Below are positions 51,902 through 60,268 of a DNA stretch of 64,000 nucleotides, piece after piece. The position numbers and the translations under genes were made by a program. Under the pieces are notes generated by a model, which did not search any database, had not been told where the DNA came from, and was given only the letters and a program-made list of their open reading frames with translations. This stretch comes from Thermoanaerobaculia bacterium (GTDB lineage: Bacteria; Acidobacteriota; Thermoanaerobaculia; Multivoradales; JAIOJS01), in contig JAUIDB010000019.1 in assembly GCA_030429235.1 (NCBI GenBank), positions 1-64,000 on the forward strand. Reading direction: 5' to 3'. The number at the start of each line of letters is the position of its first letter. Position 1 is the first letter of the stretch.

Positions 51902-53650
51902 CTACGGAGCGGACGGGAGCTCGACCACGGTGGTAGAGAACTGGGAGGCAAAGTGATCGCGGACGCCGACGCCGACCGAGTCGGCGCCCCGCGGCAGCAG
52001 GATCTCGACGGTGAGCGCCACTGGTCCGGCCAACGCGGTCAGCAGCTCGTCGGTCGACAGTCGGATCGGTACGACGGCCTTGACCGGCGCGCTGGTCAGA
52101 CCGTCCCAGTCGGCGGCGAGGGCAAAGAGGGTGAGGCGGCCGAGGTGGTGCTCGCCCGAAGGCACCAGCGCCAGGTTGGGCATCGGTACCCGCACTCTGA
52201 TGCTGGCTTTGGTACCGAAGTCTCCGTGCTCGACGCCGAGGACCTCGAGGTCGATGCCGAGCACGTTGTGTTCGGCGCCGAGGACGAGGGCAGCTCGGAT
52301 GCGGTCGATCGCCTCCTGATCGAGCGACGGGAAGGCGACGGCGGCGGGGTGCCGGATCTCGACCCCGGGACGCTCCGGTCGCAGCCGGACCTCGATCTCG
52401 TACGCTGGCTTTCCTGTGGCGCGCGAAGGGGAGAAGGTCAGGCGGTAGAAGTTGGCGAGTTCGCGCGTCAAAGGCTCCCAGACTCTCGAATCGCTTCCGT
52501 GGGCAGCGAGGACGCGGCCTCCGGTCGAGTTGGCGAAGTCAGCGAGCATCAGACTGTTCGCTCCCGCGACGGCGGAGGATCCGCGCCCAGAACCGAGTCC
52601 GCCTCTGCGGGAAGTCACTCCGGTCCTCGAACGCCCTCCATCGACCGGAACGAGGACGACCTGAGCCAGGTTGGCGTGCTGGATGATGCCGGCGAAGAGC
52701 TCGCGATCGTCGCCCGGGCTGGGAACCCGCGGCGCGGTCTTGAACAGCATGGTCTCCGAGTCGGCATCCAGTCCGCCCTCTCCTTCGGGCAGCCGGGCGA
52801 ACGAGGAGTTCTCCCCGTAGCTTTGCTCCCAGGCGCCGAGAAGCTCCTGCCCCATACCGATCGGAATCCGACCGCCGGCGTAGACCAGGACTCGTCGGCC
52901 GGGCAGTCCCGCCATCTGTCGGATGAGCTGGTCGAGGTTGGCGGCGACTCGCTGCATGCGCAGTTGCCCTTCAGCCGCAAAGGCCTCGACCCGGGCCAGC
53001 GTCGCTTTGGCTCGATGCTCGGCCTGCGAGCCGTAGTTGCGTTGCGGACCCAGTTCGTCCAGGAGGTCTCGATAGTCGGTCACAAAGGACCGGCCAGATC
53101 CCGGTCGGTCGACGAGATCGTCGAGCGTATCGATGATGTTCCGGGGTGGACCGGACTCGAAGGGTTCGAGCAACTCGGCCCTGGGGTCGGCGGTGACCAA
53201 CATCACCCGGTCCCGGCTCTTCAGTGTGGTCAGAAACTCCCGCAGCAGGTCGACGGTATGGCTCAAATCGCCCGGGGCCAGGAAGGTGCGGTCGATGAGC
53301 ACCGTGACGAACAGCCGCTCGTCGGCTTGCAGAGGGGTCCGACGCCCGGGGTTCGAACCCTCGATCCGGAGAGCGCTCTCGCTCTCGAAGGCCACGAACT
53401 GGCTGATCGGAGTGGGTTGGCCGTCCACCAGGAGCTCGAAGTCTCCCTGCGTCAAACCGAGCACTGGATAGCCGGCGGATCCGCTCACGACCACATCGAT
53501 GCGGACGTCGCGAACCTCGAGCTCGTCGATGAAGCTCTCTTCGGGGGCCTGCGCGCCGACCGAACCCGTCACCAGGACCAGCCAGAGGCTCGACAGGACC
53601 CGGAGGAACGGACGGCGGAACTCGCTCATCGGCAGCACGGTGGCCACCAT
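51902..53650 (-). CDS. VWFA-related domain protein
   Basis: A 582-residue protein if the ATG at 53650 is used, or 575 from the ATG at 53629; the ribosome-binding evidence does not decide. The signal peptide ends near VGAQ. The Acidobacteria-type pattern VRDVRIDVVVSGSAGYPVLGLTQGDFELLVDGQPTPISQF is followed by LFVTVLIDRTFLAPGDL, the VWA core, where the MIDAS Ser residues look degenerate (Asp-Arg-Thr in place of DxSxS). Thus metal-dependent binding may be lost. The C-terminal 150 residues are beta-rich. Second gene of the minus-strand operon. Confidence 0.8.
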   Translation of the reverse strand: MVATVLPMSEFRRPFLRVLSSLWLVLVTGSVGAQAPEESFIDELEVRDVRIDVVVSGSAGYPVLGLTQGDFELLVDGQPTPISQFVAFESESALRIEGSNPGRRTPLQADERLFVTVLIDRTFLAPGDLSHTVDLLREFLTTLKSRDRVMLVTADPRAELLEPFESGPPRNIIDTLDDLVDRPGSGRSFVTDYRDLLDELGPQRNYGSQAEHRAKATLARVEAFAAEGQLRMQRVAANLDQLIRQMAGLPGRRVLVYAGGRIPIGMGQELLGAWEQSYGENSSFARLPEGEGGLDADSETMLFKTAPRVPSPGDDRELFAGIIQHANLAQVVLVPVDGGRSRTGVTSRRGGLGSGRGSSAVAGANSLMLADFANSTGGRVLAAHGSDSRVWEPLTRELANFYRLTFSPSRATGKPAYEIEVRLRPERPGVEIRHPAAVAFPSLDQEAIDRIRAALVLGAEHNVLGIDLEVLGVEHGDFGTKASIRVRVPMPNLALVPSGEHHLGRLTLFALAADWDGLTSAPVKAVVPIRLSTDELLTALAGPVALTVEILLPRGADSVGVGVRDHFASQFSTTVVELPSAP

Positions 53651-53750
53651 CCTACGACAGCTGCGCGCTGGCCGCGACTCAGACTTTGGAAAACCGCGAC
53701 CTGACTGGCCGTCGAGGTCTAGCGAGCCTACGCAGGGCGCCGGTCTGGGC

Positions 53751-54401
53751 TCATCGGTCGGACAGAGGTTTCCAGATCTCCGGGTCGGGGGGCGTGCCGG
53801 TGGCCAACTCCAGTAGCTCGAGTACCTCGGCGCCCGAGCCTTCGTCGCCGATGACCTGGCGCAGCCGGGCGTCGAAGTGCGGGAACATGGCGGCCATGTC
53901 GACCTTCCAGCCGCCGGACTCGAGCACGAGGGGGAACGCAGGGGGTAGGGCCTGGTCGCCGATACGCATCTCGAGTTCCGCCTGATTTCCATGGATCGAG
54001 ACCTCCATGGAGATCGCATCTCCGAGGTCCCGCACCGTTTCGAGCGCTCGCTTGGAGTTCCAACCCTCGTCGTAGCTTCGAATCAGCAATTGGCGCCCCG
54101 ATAGCGCACGGATCTCGCTTCCGTCGAGCCGGTGGCGCAGATGGAGGACGCTGAAGAGTTCGTACGGACCGAGGGTTTCGAGTTCTTCGCGGTCCGCCTC
54201 CAGCGCCAGCCCGCGGAAGCGGTCGTAAGTTGCCACCGTACCTTCGCTCAGCAGAGCGGCGACGGCCGGGCCGTCCTGGGCCAGGGCTGCGGCCATGTAC
54301 TGGTTCATCGCTTGGCGGACCTCGTCCTGGGGGTCTTGGGCGGCCGCCATGGCTCCGAGGAAGACCAGCCAGCCCACAGCCAAGGGGAGTACTCGTTTCA
54401 T
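53751..54401 (-). CDS. Small secreted protein, possibly SnoaL/NTF2-like
   Basis: A 216-residue exported protein with a signal at 1-22 (LPLAVGWLVFLGAMAAAQ). The early segment VRQAMNQYMAAALAQDGPAVAALLSEGTVATYDRFRGLAL resembles the start of NTF2-like folds, and ESGGWKVDMAAMFPHFDARLRQVI the usual last strand and helix. No catalytic residues can be assigned. It lies 101 bp upstream of the VWA gene on the same strand and is probably the first gene of that operon. Confidence 0.7.
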   Translation of the reverse strand: MKRVLPLAVGWLVFLGAMAAAQDPQDEVRQAMNQYMAAALAQDGPAVAALLSEGTVATYDRFRGLALEADREELETLGPYELFSVLHLRHRLDGSEIRALSGRQLLIRSYDEGWNSKRALETVRDLGDAISMEVSIHGNQAELEMRIGDQALPPAFPLVLESGGWKVDMAAMFPHFDARLRQVIGDEGSGAEVLELLELATGTPPDPEIWKPLSDR

Positions 54402-54535
54402 GGCGGCGCAATGGTAGCAGGGTCAGACGACCGTACTCCGAGGGAGGGGAAACTCCTGCAGTCGGCGGAGTGGCCGCTGGTGAGTGCTAAGCTGCGGCCT
54501 CGCTCAACGTTTCGTCGTCCCGACTCGAGGTCCCG

Positions 54536-56221
54536 ATGGAAGGCCCTGGCTCTCGCTCCCTGTTCACCGCGGCACTACTTCCCGTGCTGGGAATCGCCTG
54601 TCAGTCGGCTCCGCCACCCGAGCCTGCCACCCTGGTGGTGACGGGGGTGCGGGTTTGGACCGGCGATGCGGCGGTGCCCTGGGCCCAGGCGGTGGCCTGT
54701 CGCGGCGATACCATCGTCGCGGTGGATTCGGCGGAGGCGATCGAGCCCTACATCGGTCCGGCGACCCAGGTGGTGCGGCATCCCGGTGGCTTTCTAGTGC
54801 CGGGTTTCATCGATTCCCACATCCACTTCCTGACCGGAGGAAGCTCCCTCGCTTCGGTGCAACTGCGCGATGCAGCGACGCCCGAGGAGTTTACCCATCG
54901 GATCGGAGAGTTTGCCGCGACCCTGGAGCCGGGCGAGTGGATTCTCGACGGCAATTGGGATCACACCCTCTGGGGAGGGGAGCTGCCGCAGAGGGATTGG
55001 ATCGACTCGGTGACGCCGGACCATCCGGTGTTCGTTATGCGCCTCGATGGCCATATGGGCCTGGCCAACTCGCGGGCCCTGGAACTCGCGGGGCTCGACG
55101 AGGATTCAGCCGACATCGAGGGGGGCGCAATTGTGCGGTACGCCTCCGGGGAGCCCACGGGGCTGCTCAAGGACAACGCCATGTCGCCGGTGCTCGCCCA
55201 GGTTCCGCCGCCCAGCACCGCGCAGCTCGACCGCTACCTGGAGGCGGCGATGGACTATGTGGCCAGTCTCGGAGTGACCACTGTGCACGACGTGTTCGCC
55301 GACGGGTCGGATAGCTGGCAGAGCCTAGCGACGTACCGTCGAGCCGAGGCTCGAGGCGCCCTGCGGACTCGCATCTACTCGGTGCCGCCGCTGGCCGAGT
55401 GGGAGCGGGTCGAGCGCGAGGTGGCCGCGTTTGGGCGTGGCAGCGACTGGCTCCGGATCGGGGCGGTCAAAGGGTTCATGGATGGCTCGCTGGGCTCTCA
55501 CACCGCGGCGTTCCTCGAGCCCTTTAGCGACACCCCAGGAGAGAGTGGCTTCCTCACCAACTCGCGCCAGGAGATGGCGGAGTGGATCGCAGGAGCCGAC
55601 GCGGCGGACCTGCATCTGGTCGTCCACGCCATCGGGGATCGAGCCATCCGCCAACTGCTCGACATCTACTCCGAGGTGACGGCTGATCGCGACCCTCGGG
55701 GCCGACGCTTTCGGATGGAGCACGCGCAACACATCGACCCCGAGGACCTTCCACGGTTCGCGGAACTCGGCGTCATCGCCAGCATGCAGCCCTACCACGC
55801 CATCGACGATGGTCGTTGGGCGGAGACCGTGATCGGACCTGAGCGAGCCAAGACGACCTACGCCTTCCGCAGTCTTCTCGATCGAGGTGCTCTGGTGGCC
55901 ATGGGGAGCGACTGGCCGGTAGCCCCGGCTTCGCCGATCGAGGGGATCTACGCTGCGGTGACGCGTCGAACCCTCGATGGCGCCAACCCCGAGGGCTGGG
56001 TTCCGGAGCAGCGGATCAGGGTCGAAGAGGCCTTGCGCGGCTACACCTTTGCTGGAGCCTTCGCCTCGTTCGAAGAGGATCGGAAAGGGACCCTCACCGT
56101 CGGCCGCCTGGCGGACATGGTCCTCCTCGACCGCGACCTCACCGCGGTGTCGCCCGAGAGCCTACGGCAGGCGCAGGTACTGAAGACGATCGTGGGGGGC
56201 GAGGTAGTTTTCGGTCGCTGA
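54536..56221 (+). CDS. Amidohydrolase (YtcJ-like) lipoprotein
   Basis: A 561-residue exported enzyme. LFTAALLPVLGIACQS is a lipobox with Cys at about 22. The metal-dependent amidohydrolase barrel is complete: VPGFIDSHIHF (first His pair), GAVKGFMDGSLGSH (Lys for carboxylation), HLVVHAIGDRA, MEHAQHIDP and GSDWPVAPASP (catalytic Asp). The YtcJ branch hydrolyses amides or related bonds of unknown substrates. The C-terminus matches the beta-sandwich closing element (GRLADMVLLDRDL). The upstream gene is divergent, so it has its own promoter. Confidence 0.92.
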   Translation: MEGPGSRSLFTAALLPVLGIACQSAPPPEPATLVVTGVRVWTGDAAVPWAQAVACRGDTIVAVDSAEAIEPYIGPATQVVRHPGGFLVPGFIDSHIHFLTGGSSLASVQLRDAATPEEFTHRIGEFAATLEPGEWILDGNWDHTLWGGELPQRDWIDSVTPDHPVFVMRLDGHMGLANSRALELAGLDEDSADIEGGAIVRYASGEPTGLLKDNAMSPVLAQVPPPSTAQLDRYLEAAMDYVASLGVTTVHDVFADGSDSWQSLATYRRAEARGALRTRIYSVPPLAEWERVEREVAAFGRGSDWLRIGAVKGFMDGSLGSHTAAFLEPFSDTPGESGFLTNSRQEMAEWIAGADAADLHLVVHAIGDRAIRQLLDIYSEVTADRDPRGRRFRMEHAQHIDPEDLPRFAELGVIASMQPYHAIDDGRWAETVIGPERAKTTYAFRSLLDRGALVAMGSDWPVAPASPIEGIYAAVTRRTLDGANPEGWVPEQRIRVEEALRGYTFAGAFASFEEDRKGTLTVGRLADMVLLDRDLTAVSPESLRQAQVLKTIVGGEVVFGR

Positions 56222-56357
56222 GCTGAACTCAGTCGATCTGGCCGAGTGGTCAGCGATGGCAACTGTGGGTCAGTCCGCGAGAGATCGCGGGTCGGTGAAT
56301 CGGCGTGCTAGGATGCCGATGCCTTGAAGTGACATCTGAATGCCAGGGGGGCGAATT

Positions 56358-56954
56358 GTGCGTTGGACTTCGGTAGGTACTGTTGTAGTCGCCATGGGGA
56401 TACTCGGGCTGGGGCCCATCTGGGCTCAGTGTCCTGGGCCCCCGTCGAATGAGGTGGCGAATTGCGGTTTCGAGACGGGCAATCCTCCCGCCAGTTGGGT
56501 CGAGGGGCCTTTCGGAACGTTCTCGCAGAACACGTCGATCTTCAGAAACGGTGCGGCCGCCGGTCAAATCGTTTCCGAGTCCTTTGCCCCCTCCTTCTGG
56601 GGAGGATCGATTACCAGCTCGTGTGCTCCGATCACTGCCGACGCCAACTACGGCTTCGGAGCTCATCTTCGACTGACCTCGAGTGCTCCTGGTACGGCCT
56701 GTACGGTCAACCTCCGACTCTTTGGCAGCGCAGCTTGTGGTACGGCGACGGCTCTGACGACCGGTTTCGTCCCGGTGGACGAGTCCGGTTTTCTCCGGCT
56801 CGATGCGAGTGGTGATACCAGCGGATCGACGCACGCTGAGTTGGAGATCAGCTGCAACAACACCAGCGACAACCTGTTCACCGCGATCATCGACGATGCC
56901 TTCGCCGGCCCCTCGCTCGTGCCGGTCGAGCTCCAGAGCTTCGGCGTCGAGTAG
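56358..56954 (+). CDS. Secreted beta-sandwich protein (CBM-like)
   Basis: A 198-residue exported protein. I prefer the GTG at 56358, preceded by AGGGGGGC, over the ATG at 56340. The signal peptide is about 1-23 (ending IWAQC). The mature part starts NEVANCGFETGNPPASWVEG, an opening typical of CenC-type carbohydrate-binding beta-sandwiches, and contains several cysteines that may form disulfides. It ends VPVELQSFGVE. No enzymatic motif. A surface-binding or structural role is possible. Confidence 0.7.
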   Translation: MRWTSVGTVVVAMGILGLGPIWAQCPGPPSNEVANCGFETGNPPASWVEGPFGTFSQNTSIFRNGAAAGQIVSESFAPSFWGGSITSSCAPITADANYGFGAHLRLTSSAPGTACTVNLRLFGSAACGTATALTTGFVPVDESGFLRLDASGDTSGSTHAELEISCNNTSDNLFTAIIDDAFAGPSLVPVELQSFGVE

Positions 56955-57046
56955 ACAGGCGGCTGGTCAGCCCCGCCGAGTCCTTCGGCCTGACTACCGC
57001 AGGCCGACTCGGGGAACAGCACATGTAGAATCGCGGGTCTGACGCG

Positions 57047-60000
57047 ATGAGATTCGATACCGCCATTCCGATCGGCAAGGGAGGAACCGGCGAGGTTCTC
57101 AAGGCCTGGGATCCGTCACTCGAACGGTACGTCGCGCTCAAGATCCTCTCTCGTACCGATCCCGACGCGGTGGCCCGTATGCTGCGGGAGGCTCGGTCGC
57201 AGGCGCGTGTCGACCACCCGAACGTGTGTCGGGTCTACGAGGTGGGAGAGACCGACGGTCGGCCGTTCATCGCCATGCAGTTCATCGACGGCGAGGTGCT
57301 CGACCAGGCGTCGCAGGGGCTGTCGGCGGAGTCGAAGGCGCTCCTGGTTCGAGACATCTGCCTCGGCGTGCAGGCGGCTCACGGAGCCGGCCTGATCCAT
57401 CGCGATCTCAAGCCGGCGAATATCCTCGTCGAGCGACTCGAAGACGGGGCGCTGCACCCCTGGGTGCTGGACTTCGGCATCGCACGGGAACACGATGCCC
57501 CCGGAATTACGGCTACCGGCGAAGCGATCGGAACCCCCGGCTTCATGTCGCCCGAGCAGGTCCGCGGCGACCTCGAGGCGCTCGATCGTCGGAGCGACGT
57601 GTACAGCCTGGGCGCGGTGCTGTACCAATTGTTGGCGGGGCGGCCACCGTACCGAGGCGACAGCAGTGTGGCGGTGCTGGTGCAAACGCTGCAGTCGGAC
57701 CCCGAGCCCCTGTCCCGGGTCGCTCCCGATGCTCCGGCCGATCTCGTGACCATCGTCGGCAAGTGTCTCGAGCGCAATCCAGGGCGCCGCTACCCCTCGG
57801 CGAAGGCCCTGGCCGACGACCTCGATCGGTACCTGGCGGGAGAGCCGATTCTGGCTCGGCCGGTGCGGCTGCGGCGTCGACTCGGCCGCTGGGTAGTTCG
57901 TCACCGAGCGGTCGCGCTGACCGCTAGCATCGCTCTGGTCGCGATCGCGGGTTTGAGCGTATGGACCGCTCGGGAGAGTTGGCAGGCCGAGCGCCGACAG
58001 GACCTGGCCCGAAGAATCGGGAGTGAACTGGAGCAGATCGACGCCGCGATCCTCGCGACGCACCTGAGCCCCACCCACGATCGGCGCCCTGTCCTCGCCC
58101 AGGTGGAGGGTCGGGCGGAGGCACTCATCGCTCGGCTGGAGAAGGAGTCCTTGTCACCGGGACTGGCCGCCTACGTGCGAGGGCGGGTGGCGGCCTCGTT
58201 GGGCGACTTCGAGCGGGCGCGAGCCAGTCTCGAGGCGGCTACCCAGGCTCCGAATCCTCCGGCAGAACTGCCGATGGCGCTCGGGTGGGTGCTGGCGGAG
58301 CTCTACGAGGAGGCGGTACCGAAGGCGCGTCGGACCCGTGACCCGGAACAGCGCGAGCTCGAGATGGCTCGCCTGGCGACCGAACTCCGCGACCCGGCGC
58401 TCGGCTACCTGAAGGTCGATCGTGAGAGTTCACTGCGGCCGCCTGAACTGGTCGAGGCCCGGATTGCTCTCCTCGAAGAGCGGTGGGAAGACGCGCTGGC
58501 CAAAGCCGGCAGTGCTCTGTCTGCCCTTCCCTGGTTGTACGAAGCCGATCTGGTCGTGGCCCGGGTGCATCTTTTTGCCGCCGCCGACCAGCAAGCCATC
58601 GGTGAGCACCAGGCTGCTCTCGCCGCTCTCGATCGCGCGGCGCCCTCGCTCGAACACGCGATCAGCACGGGTCGTAGCGACCCCCGGACGCACATGGCCC
58701 ACTGTTCGTACCGGTCTCGACTCCTCGACCTCCATCGAGCCACCGGTGGCGAGATCGAGGCGGCGCACCGGGGGGTGATCGAGGCCTGTGGTCGGGCCCT
58801 GCTCGCCGATCCGGAGACCGCCACGGCCTGGTATCAGCAAGCCAGGGCCCACTGGATCCTGGCCGAGCGTCAGCGTCAGCGTGGGGAAGATCCACACCCG
58901 GTGCTCGATGAGCTGAGAACGGCGGCTCAGCAGGCGGCTGACCTCGACCGTGAAGACCACCTGGCTCCCAACCTGTTGGGGATCGGTTGGCTGCAAAGAG
59001 CCACCTTCGAAGAGGAGCATGGTAGAGATCCCCGGGAGGCGGCCGAGCAGGCGCTCGAGGCCTTTGCCCGCTCGCTCCAGGCCAATCCGCGATACCGCCA
59101 TCCCTACAACAACCGAGGGAACGTTCTGCTTCGGCTCTCCGAGTGGGAATCGCAGAACGGCCTCGACCCCACGGAGAGTCTCCAGCGAACGGTGGAGGCC
59201 TATTCCGAAGCGATCCAGGTCGACCCCGAGTATGTTCTCCCGCTCTCCAACATCTCCCTGCCGCTGCGAGAACTGGGGATTCTGGAGAAGGAGCGCGGTG
59301 CTGACCCCCATCGCTACTGGGACCAGGCGGCGTCCTATCTCGCCGCCGCGCGAGAACGCAATCCGAGATATTGGAACGCCCTCAATCACAGTCTGCTGCT
59401 GACGATCGAACAGTTGTCCTGGTGGCTTCGCCGCGACCGCGAGCGGTCCCAGGACCTGCTGGAGCAGGCCCTCGAGGAGGCGCAGGCGGCACTCGAAGTC
59501 AACTCGGAGATCGCCCCGATCTGGTACAACCAGGCCACGGCCTTGCGACTGTCGGCTTTGGCGGCGTGGCTGGAGTCGAGGGATCCGACGGCGGCGTGGC
59601 AGGCTGCGGATCAGGCACTGGAAAGAGCTTTCGAGCTGGACCCCACCGGCGGTGCCAACCTGGTCGCTGCCGAACTCGCCTTCGACCGGGCTCGCTGGCA
59701 GCGATCGCGAGGAGCCTCGGGCCAACCGGCTCTGGCCGAGGCTCGGAGGTACTTCTCAGCCTGCTTCGAGGCCGAGGGCAACCTGTTGCGCTGCCGGTTC
59801 GGCATGGCCGCGGTCGATCTCCTGGCGGATGCCGCCGATCTGGAGACCCAACGCGCCGTGGAAAGGGTCGAGGATGAACTCCGTGGTCAAGACTCGTCGG
59901 TGGCCGCGCTGCTGTCGGCCTGGCGCCAGGCACGGCTCGCGGCGCTGGCGGTAGGGCCTCTTCAGCAACGCAGGGCTCGGGACTGTCTCGACGCCGGGCG

Positions 60001-60175
60001 TCGGTCGCTCGAGGCTCGTCCGTCGTCTGTAGCTCGGGTGCTGGCTGCCTATTGCGAGGGTCTCCTGGCCTCGGACCCTCCGGATCGACGGGATGCCCAG
60101 CGGCAGCTCGAGCGAGCCCTGGCCGACGCTCCCCTCTTGTCGTTCGATCCGTTGTTCGTCTCGGTCGGCCGTTAG
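57047..60175 (+). CDS. Ser/Thr protein kinase with long TPR-type extension
   Basis: A 1042-residue membrane kinase. The kinase domain is about 1-265: GKGGTGEVLKA (P-loop), VALKIL (ATP Lys), LIHRDLKPANIL with HRD at 118-120, LDFGIAREHD, GTPGFMSPEQVRG and DVYSLGAVLYQLL. All catalytic residues are kept. A membrane helix spans about 286-305 (AVALTASIALVAIAGLSVW). The 730-residue remainder is alpha-helical with TPR-like repeats (ADQQAIGEHQAALAALDRA, NPRYRHPYNNRGNVLLRLSEWE). The ATG at 57047 begins directly at the P-loop, so there is no N-terminal extension. The FHA-AAA+ gene at 60269 follows by 93 bp. Confidence 0.92.
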   Translation: MRFDTAIPIGKGGTGEVLKAWDPSLERYVALKILSRTDPDAVARMLREARSQARVDHPNVCRVYEVGETDGRPFIAMQFIDGEVLDQASQGLSAESKALLVRDICLGVQAAHGAGLIHRDLKPANILVERLEDGALHPWVLDFGIAREHDAPGITATGEAIGTPGFMSPEQVRGDLEALDRRSDVYSLGAVLYQLLAGRPPYRGDSSVAVLVQTLQSDPEPLSRVAPDAPADLVTIVGKCLERNPGRRYPSAKALADDLDRYLAGEPILARPVRLRRRLGRWVVRHRAVALTASIALVAIAGLSVWTARESWQAERRQDLARRIGSELEQIDAAILATHLSPTHDRRPVLAQVEGRAEALIARLEKESLSPGLAAYVRGRVAASLGDFERARASLEAATQAPNPPAELPMALGWVLAELYEEAVPKARRTRDPEQRELEMARLATELRDPALGYLKVDRESSLRPPELVEARIALLEERWEDALAKAGSALSALPWLYEADLVVARVHLFAAADQQAIGEHQAALAALDRAAPSLEHAISTGRSDPRTHMAHCSYRSRLLDLHRATGGEIEAAHRGVIEACGRALLADPETATAWYQQARAHWILAERQRQRGEDPHPVLDELRTAAQQAADLDREDHLAPNLLGIGWLQRATFEEEHGRDPREAAEQALEAFARSLQANPRYRHPYNNRGNVLLRLSEWESQNGLDPTESLQRTVEAYSEAIQVDPEYVLPLSNISLPLRELGILEKERGADPHRYWDQAASYLAAARERNPRYWNALNHSLLLTIEQLSWWLRRDRERSQDLLEQALEEAQAALEVNSEIAPIWYNQATALRLSALAAWLESRDPTAAWQAADQALERAFELDPTGGANLVAAELAFDRARWQRSRGASGQPALAEARRYFSACFEAEGNLLRCRFGMAAVDLLADAADLETQRAVERVEDELRGQDSSVAALLSAWRQARLAALAVGPLQQRRARDCLDAGRRSLEARPSSVARVLAAYCEGLLASDPPDRRDAQRQLERALADAPLLSFDPLFVSVGR

Positions 60176-60268
60176 CCGACCGGGGTACGTCCCGCGGGCC
60201 AGCCACCGCCCGTCGAACGACCCCTCAGGGTGCCGCGAGCGGACCTCGGTGCTAGAGTCCTCGCCACG

